This document shows positions 4,480 to 7,851 of a stretch of DNA of 7,851 nt, one piece after another. The translations under genes and the position numbers were made by a program. The number at the start of each line of letters is the position of its first letter. Within the stretch, counting starts at the first letter, position 1. The notes under the pieces were generated by a model, which was given only the letters and a program-made list of their open reading frames with translations, searched no databases and was not told the DNA's origin. The DNA is taken from NCBI GenBank assembly GCA_031554215.1, contig JAVBKF010000096.1, forward strand, positions 1-7,851. Direction: 5' to 3'. Source of the stretch: JAVBKE01 sp031554215 (GTDB lineage Bacteria > Bacillota > Bacilli > JARBTR01).

Positions 4480-5841
4480 ATGGATAAATTTGCAGTTGTG
4501 TTAGCCGCAGGACAAGGAACAAGAATGAAGTCTGATTTATATAAAGTTTTACATCCAGTTTGCGGGAAGGCAATGGTCCAGCATGTCATTGATGCTGTTT
4601 CAGCAATAGATATCACACAAGTCGTTACTGTGGTTGGACACGGTGCTGATTCAGTGAAAAGTGTGCTTGGCACCAAATCAAACTTTGTCTTTCAAGATGC
4701 CCAGCTCGGAACTGCTCATGCCGTCATGAAAGCAGAACCACTGCTTTCGGGAAAACCTGGCACGACAGTCGTTCTTTGCGGAGACACACCACTCATTAAA
4801 GTATCTACATTAGAAAATTTATTAGCAGTACATATGTCAAATAACGCAAGCGCCACCGTCCTTACAGCCATTGCACCAGACCCAACCGGGTACGGACGGA
4901 TTATACGTGATACCGATGGTCATGTAACCAAAATTGTTGAACACAAAGATTGTGATGAGGGGCAATTACGCGTTCGTGAATTCAACACTGGCATCTTCTG
5001 TTTCGATAATCAATTATTATTTGAAACATTAAAAAAAGTCGGCAACCAAAACACGCAAAACGAATTCTATTTAACCGACGTGATTGAAATTTTACAACAA
5101 GAAAACAAGACAGTCACTGCTTTCTGCACACCTGATTTCGATGAAACACTTGGTGTAAATGACCGCGTACAATTGGCTCAGGCTGAAAGAATCATGCAAT
5201 GCCGTATTAACGAACAGCATATGCGTAACGGCGTGACCATCACTGATCCTGCCGCGACTTACATTCACGCAAATGTCGTTATCGGACGAGACAGCTTAAT
5301 CCGCCCAGGCTCAGTTATAACAGGCACAACAGCGATTGGAGAAAACTGCATCATTGGGCCAAACTCAGAAATTCACAACTGCCAAATAGGCAACTCTGTG
5401 ACAATTAGACAATCAACTACCTTTGACAGCACCATTGCTCATGAGGCACAAGTGGGGCCATTTGCCCATATTCGCCCCACGTCAGAACTTGGTAGAGGCG
5501 TGAAAATCGGCAATTTTGTCGAAGTGAAAAAAGCAACCATAGATACAAACTCAAAAGTATCTCATTTAAGCTACATTGGTGACGCAAAAATAGGTAGAGA
5601 TGTGAATATTGGTTGTGGTACAATTACAGTAAATTATGATGGGAAAAGTAAATTCCAGACAACCATTGAAGATGGCTCATTTGTCGGGTGCAACGCAAAC
5701 CTTATTGCACCAGTTGTGATTGGAAAGAACGCCATTATCGCTGCAGGATCTACCATTACCAGCGATGTACCAGCCGATAGCTTGTCAATTGCCAGAGCAC
5801 GACAAGTTGATAAATTGGGTTACGCAAAAAAAAGAAAGTAA
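4480..5841 (+). CDS. glmU: Bifunctional UDP-N-acetylglucosamine pyrophosphorylase / glucosamine-1-phosphate N-acetyltransferase GlmU
   Basis: Catalyses the last two steps to UDP-GlcNAc: acetylation of glucosamine-1-phosphate by acetyl-CoA, then uridylyl transfer from UTP. The product feeds peptidoglycan and teichoic acid synthesis. It has 453 residues (456 in B. subtilis). The N-terminal uridylyltransferase domain (1 to about 230) shows the signature LAAGQGTRMKSDLYKVLH (8-25), QLGTAHAV (75-82), CGDTPL (100-105) and EFNTGIF (167-173). The C-terminal half (about 250-445) is a left-handed beta-helix of hexapeptide repeats (for example IGENCIIGPNSEI), with RPTSELG (332-338), KIGNFVEVKKA (342-352), the catalytic-region SHLSYIGDA (361-369, His362) and CGTITVNYDG (379-388). 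Both halves are intact. prs follows after 37 bases without a terminator, so the two genes probably share a transcript. Confidence 0.97.
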   Translation: MDKFAVVLAAGQGTRMKSDLYKVLHPVCGKAMVQHVIDAVSAIDITQVVTVVGHGADSVKSVLGTKSNFVFQDAQLGTAHAVMKAEPLLSGKPGTTVVLCGDTPLIKVSTLENLLAVHMSNNASATVLTAIAPDPTGYGRIIRDTDGHVTKIVEHKDCDEGQLRVREFNTGIFCFDNQLLFETLKKVGNQNTQNEFYLTDVIEILQQENKTVTAFCTPDFDETLGVNDRVQLAQAERIMQCRINEQHMRNGVTITDPAATYIHANVVIGRDSLIRPGSVITGTTAIGENCIIGPNSEIHNCQIGNSVTIRQSTTFDSTIAHEAQVGPFAHIRPTSELGRGVKIGNFVEVKKATIDTNSKVSHLSYIGDAKIGRDVNIGCGTITVNYDGKSKFQTTIEDGSFVGCNANLIAPVVIGKNAIIAAGSTITSDVPADSLSIARARQVDKLGYAKKRK

Positions 5842-5878
5842 TTTTTCTAGCTATAAATACAATTGAAGGAGTTTTTCT

Positions 5879-6832
5879 ATGACAAACTACACAGATTCAC
5901 AATTAAAGATTTTTTCTTTAAACTCTAATTCCGCGCTAGCTCAAGAAATTGCCTCTTCGATTGGTGTTCCACTGGGTAAATGCTCTGTTGCCCAATTTAG
6001 TGATGGTGAGAATCAAATCAACATTGAAGAGAGTATTCGTGGCTGCGATGTATTTGTTGTGCAATCAACAAGCCAACCAGTAAATGAACATTTGATGCAA
6101 CTATTGATTATGATTGACGCTTTAAAGCGCGCTTCTGCGAAAACAATTTCAGTTGTGATGCCCTATTACGGTTATGCACGACAGGACCGTAAAGCACGCT
6201 CACGTGAACCAATCACTGCAAAATTAGTTGCAAATTTACTTGAAACCGCTGGCGCGAACCGTGTAATTGCTTTAGATTTACATGCAAATCAGATTCAGGG
6301 GTTCTTCGATATCCCAATTGATCACCTTGTTGCTGAACCCATTCTCTCAAAATATTTTAACCAAAAGAATTTTGAAGATATTGTTATCGTCTCACCTGAT
6401 CATGGTGGTGTAACACGTGCAAGAAAAATGGCAGATCGTTTAAAAGCACCAATTGCCATTATCGACAAACGTCGCCCACGTCCAAATGTGGCAGAAGTGA
6501 TGAACATCGTTGGATACATTGAAGGAAAAACATGCATCTTGATTGACGATATTATAGATACTGCAGGAACAATTACAATTGCAGCAAACGCGCTGAAAGC
6601 GAGTGGTGCTATTGAGGTCTATGCCTGCTGTACACACGCTGTTCTTTCTGGACCTGCGATTGAACGGATTAATAACTCAGAAATTAAAGAGCTTGTCATT
6701 ACAAATAGTATTGCATTCCCTGAATATAAAGAAAAATCGGACAAGATTGTTCAGCTATCTGTTGCTAAATTGATTGGCGATGCAATTGTCAGAGTCCATG
6801 AACATCAATCAATCAGCACTTTATTCGATTAA
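5879..6832 (+). CDS. prs: Ribose-phosphate pyrophosphokinase (PRPP synthetase, class I)
   Basis: Transfers the beta,gamma-diphosphoryl group of ATP to ribose-5-phosphate to form PRPP, the precursor of purines, pyrimidines, NAD, histidine and tryptophan; a cytoplasmic, phosphate-activated and ADP-inhibited hexamer. The 317-residue length equals that of B. subtilis Prs. Features in order: FSDGENQINIEESIRG (40-55), the flexible catalytic loop YARQDRKARSREP (99-111), the PRPP synthetase signature DLHANQIQGFFDIPIDHL (133-150), SPDHGGVTRAR (172-182), DKRRPRPN (196-203), and the PRPP-binding loop DDIIDTAGT (223-231). ATG at 5879 has the ribosome binding site GAAGGAG seven bases upstream. The gene ends the plus-strand run and is closed by the hairpin at 6972-7017. 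In B. subtilis the next genes are ctc and spoVC; here the facing gene is crcB on the other strand. Confidence 0.98.
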   Translation: MTNYTDSQLKIFSLNSNSALAQEIASSIGVPLGKCSVAQFSDGENQINIEESIRGCDVFVVQSTSQPVNEHLMQLLIMIDALKRASAKTISVVMPYYGYARQDRKARSREPITAKLVANLLETAGANRVIALDLHANQIQGFFDIPIDHLVAEPILSKYFNQKNFEDIVIVSPDHGGVTRARKMADRLKAPIAIIDKRRPRPNVAEVMNIVGYIEGKTCILIDDIIDTAGTITIAANALKASGAIEVYACCTHAVLSGPAIERINNSEIKELVITNSIAFPEYKEKSDKIVQLSVAKLIGDAIVRVHEHQSISTLFD

Positions 6833-6912
6833 TTTTTACTACATTATTTTTGTTCATTGATCACTCACTTGCCTCGCCAATCATTACTGAGAAAAAAGCA
6901 AGATTGACTGGT

Positions 6913-6939
6913 GACATGCGTGTCTTTAGCACGCTTGTC
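6913..6939 (+). other. Hairpin in the prs 3' untranslated region
   Basis: GACA (6913-6916) and GCGTG (6918-6922) pair with CACGC (6930-6934) and TGTC (6936-6939), with one T-T mismatch and a 7-base loop. A short GGGG/CCCC hairpin (6947-6950 with 6955-6958) follows, then the main terminator. No T tract follows it, so it is not a terminator itself. Confidence 0.5.
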
Positions 6940-6971
6940 GATAAAGGGGGAAATCCCCATTATAACGAGCG

Positions 6972-7017
6972 AGAAGTGATGGTCTTAGCATTTGCTACTA
7001 GGACCATCACTTCTTTT
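6972..7017 (+). terminator. Intrinsic terminator of prs
   Basis: A perfect 13-bp stem (6972-6984, AGAAGTGATGGTC, with 7002-7014) is extended by four more pairs, one of them T-G (6985-6988 with 6998-7001), around a 9-base loop, and is followed by TTTT (7014-7017) in an AT-rich stretch. It lies in the convergent gap between prs and crcB. No T run follows it on the minus strand, so it mainly serves prs, although its stem may also protect the crcB 3' end. Confidence 0.88.
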
Positions 7018-7054
7018 ATTAAATCACATGAGTATTCGCACCAGTTCATTCATT

Positions 7055-7429
7055 CTATCTGAATAAGAAACGAGCAATCGCCATCCCGACCACAACACCA
7101 AGTATGCTAAGGCATAGATTGAGTAGAATATTAGCCGAAGCATATAGATACCTACTCTCCTTCAGAAAATTGACCGTTTCTAAACTAAAAGTAGAAAATG
7201 TACTCAGCCCACCTAGAAACCCTGTTGTCAGAAACAACTTCACTTTCGGTGAAAACAATCCAGTTTGATGTTCAATTTCGATAATGAATCCGATCAGTAA
7301 CCCAGCTACCACATTCGACAGCAATGTACCAATCGGTAGCACCATAAACCCCGTGAACCCTTTTGTTATCACATAGCGTAAACAGGAACCAATAAACCCA
7401 CCAATTCCAACCGCAATCAGCTCAAGCAT
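7055..7429 (-). CDS. crcB: Fluoride ion channel Fluc/CrcB family protein
   Basis: A small membrane protein that forms dual-topology dimeric channels and exports fluoride. The 124-residue length is normal. Four hydrophobic segments are visible (about 2-22, 32-52, 65-88, 98-121). Family motifs are present: GIGGFIGSCLRY (8-19), GTLLSN (34-39) with the conserved Asn39, and GFLGGLSTFSTF (70-81), which contains the third-helix break and the phenylalanine pair (Phe78, Phe81) of the fluoride pathway. It lies 11 bases after rqcP on the same strand, with only a weak ribosome binding site (AGG four bases before the ATG), so translational coupling to rqcP is possible. Some Bacillales carry two crcB genes that form heterodimers; whether a partner exists is outside the window. 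There is no fluoride riboswitch directly upstream, since that space is the rqcP gene. Confidence 0.95.
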   Translation of the reverse strand: MLELIAVGIGGFIGSCLRYVITKGFTGFMVLPIGTLLSNVVAGLLIGFIIEIEHQTGLFSPKVKLFLTTGFLGGLSTFSTFSLETVNFLKESRYLYASANILLNLCLSILGVVVGMAIARFLFR

Positions 7430-7440
7430 CTGCCTAGCAC

Positions 7441-7698
7441 CTATTCCTTTACATCACTTACTATCGTATACATCTCCGCTGCTTCATCTTTCTTTGTCGT
7501 TTCCACAATCCGATCAATACGCACTGTAAGCGTACGATTACCACCGAAATGTACCGCAAGTACATCTCCTACCTTAATGTCCGTGCTTGCTTTCGCTGCC
7601 TTCTCGTTGACATCAATACGCCCCTGATCTGCAACTTCCTTGGCAATTGTTCGGCGTTTAATTAACCGTGATACCTTTAAAAATTTGTCTAATCTCAT
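7441..7698 (-). CDS. rqcP: S4-domain ribosome quality-control factor RqcP (YabO)
   Basis: An RNA-binding protein that, with RqcH, acts on stalled 50S-peptidyl-tRNA complexes and supports the addition of C-terminal alanine tails that mark the nascent chain for degradation. It has 85 residues (86 in B. subtilis YabO). The first half is an S4 domain with the hallmark MRLDKFLKVSRLIKRR (1-16), then AKEVADQGRIDVN (19-31) and VGDVLAVHF (43-51). The tail TTKKDEAAEMYTI matches the Bacillus protein. The ATG at 7698 has a strong site (AGGTG at 7710-7706 on the minus strand, seven bases before the start, with GGAG just upstream). It is preceded by mazG, as yabN precedes yabO in B. subtilis, and followed by crcB instead of yabP. 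Confidence 0.95.
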   Translation of the reverse strand: MRLDKFLKVSRLIKRRTIAKEVADQGRIDVNEKAAKASTDIKVGDVLAVHFGGNRTLTVRIDRIVETTKKDEAAEMYTIVSDVKE

Positions 7699-7732
7699 TT
7701 ATATTCACCTCTCCTTTTTCATCTAGCGGTTG

Positions 7733-7851
7733 TTACCGCTTCTCCTCTGCCTTCGCTGCTAAAAACAGCGCAAGCGCTTCCTCAGCAGTAGCTGCCTCGG
7801 CATCACCAAACACATGTGGATGACGTCGAATCATTTTCTCGGCAATCCCTT
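7733..7851 (-). CDS. mazG: C-terminal end of a MazG-domain (YabN-like) nucleotide pyrophosphohydrolase, partial
   Basis: Only the last 38 residues are in the window; the reading frame runs in from the right edge and stops at TAA (7735-7733 on the minus strand). The visible sequence, KMIRRHPHVFGD followed by a helix AEEALALFLAAKAEEKR, is typical of the end of a MazG domain, which hydrolyses nucleoside triphosphates to monophosphates. Its place directly before rqcP matches yabN of B. subtilis, a fusion of a tetrapyrrole-methylase-like domain with MazG. The RRHPHVFGD motif normally marks the first of two MazG domains and is followed by a long second domain; here the protein ends about 20 residues later, which suggests a single-domain or shortened form. 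The N-terminal architecture cannot be seen. Confidence 0.8.
   Translation of the reverse strand, partial: GIAEKMIRRHPHVFGDAEAATAEEALALFLAAKAEEKR

Noticed and set aside
6850..7062. A 70-residue plus-strand reading frame after prs
   Set aside because: It begins with TTG, has no ribosome binding site, runs through the terminator hairpin into crcB and shows no resemblance to Ctc or any family I know.
7430..7440. Fluoride riboswitch for crcB
   Set aside because: Only 11 bases separate rqcP and crcB, too few for the riboswitch.

Overview
The window is chromosomal DNA from a Gram-positive, endospore-forming member of the Bacillales. The evidence is the gene order rsmA-yabG-veg-sspF-ispE-glmU-prs, which is the classical Bacillus subtilis block near the origin, and two spore genes: yabG (coat-processing protease) and sspF (small acid-soluble spore protein). 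Shine-Dalgarno sites are strong and base composition is moderately low GC. I cannot name the genus.

Layout. Bases 1-255 hold two tandem copies of a hairpin-rich repeat of about 120 bp plus the start of a third. They lie just upstream of rsmA (303-1184, +), the 16S rRNA dimethyltransferase. yabG (1325-2194, +) follows, with a possible sigma-K -10 element, and ends at a clear terminator. A non-coding stretch of about 400 bp then leads into two near-consensus sigma-A promoters in tandem and the small gene veg (2597-2845, +), which has its own terminator. sspF (3007-3201, +) has a candidate sigma-G promoter. A second non-coding stretch of about 330 bp, rich in palindromes, precedes ispE (3534-4400, +). 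ispE is followed directly by glmU (4480-5841, +) and prs (5879-6832, +), which closes with a long terminator hairpin. From 7055 to the right edge everything is on the minus strand: the C-terminal end of a MazG-domain protein, then rqcP (yabO), then a fluoride channel gene (crcB/fluC), read in that order.

How the genes work together. The plus-strand genes mix housekeeping work (ribosome maturation, isoprenoid precursors by the MEP pathway, UDP-GlcNAc for the wall, PRPP for nucleotides) with spore formation. The minus-strand group combines nucleotide clean-up, ribosome rescue quality control and fluoride export.

Main departures from the B. subtilis order: purR-yabJ-spoVG are missing between ispE and glmU. 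The ctc-spoVC-mfd segment expected after prs is replaced by an oppositely oriented mazG-rqcP-crcB group. The MazG protein seems to stop after one domain. I found no evidence of a novel defence, mobile or biosynthetic system. The structured tandem repeat at the left edge is the least explained element. Several genes have in-frame 5' extensions that I reject in favour of downstream starts with better ribosome binding sites and family-typical N-termini (yabG, veg, sspF, ispE, glmU).
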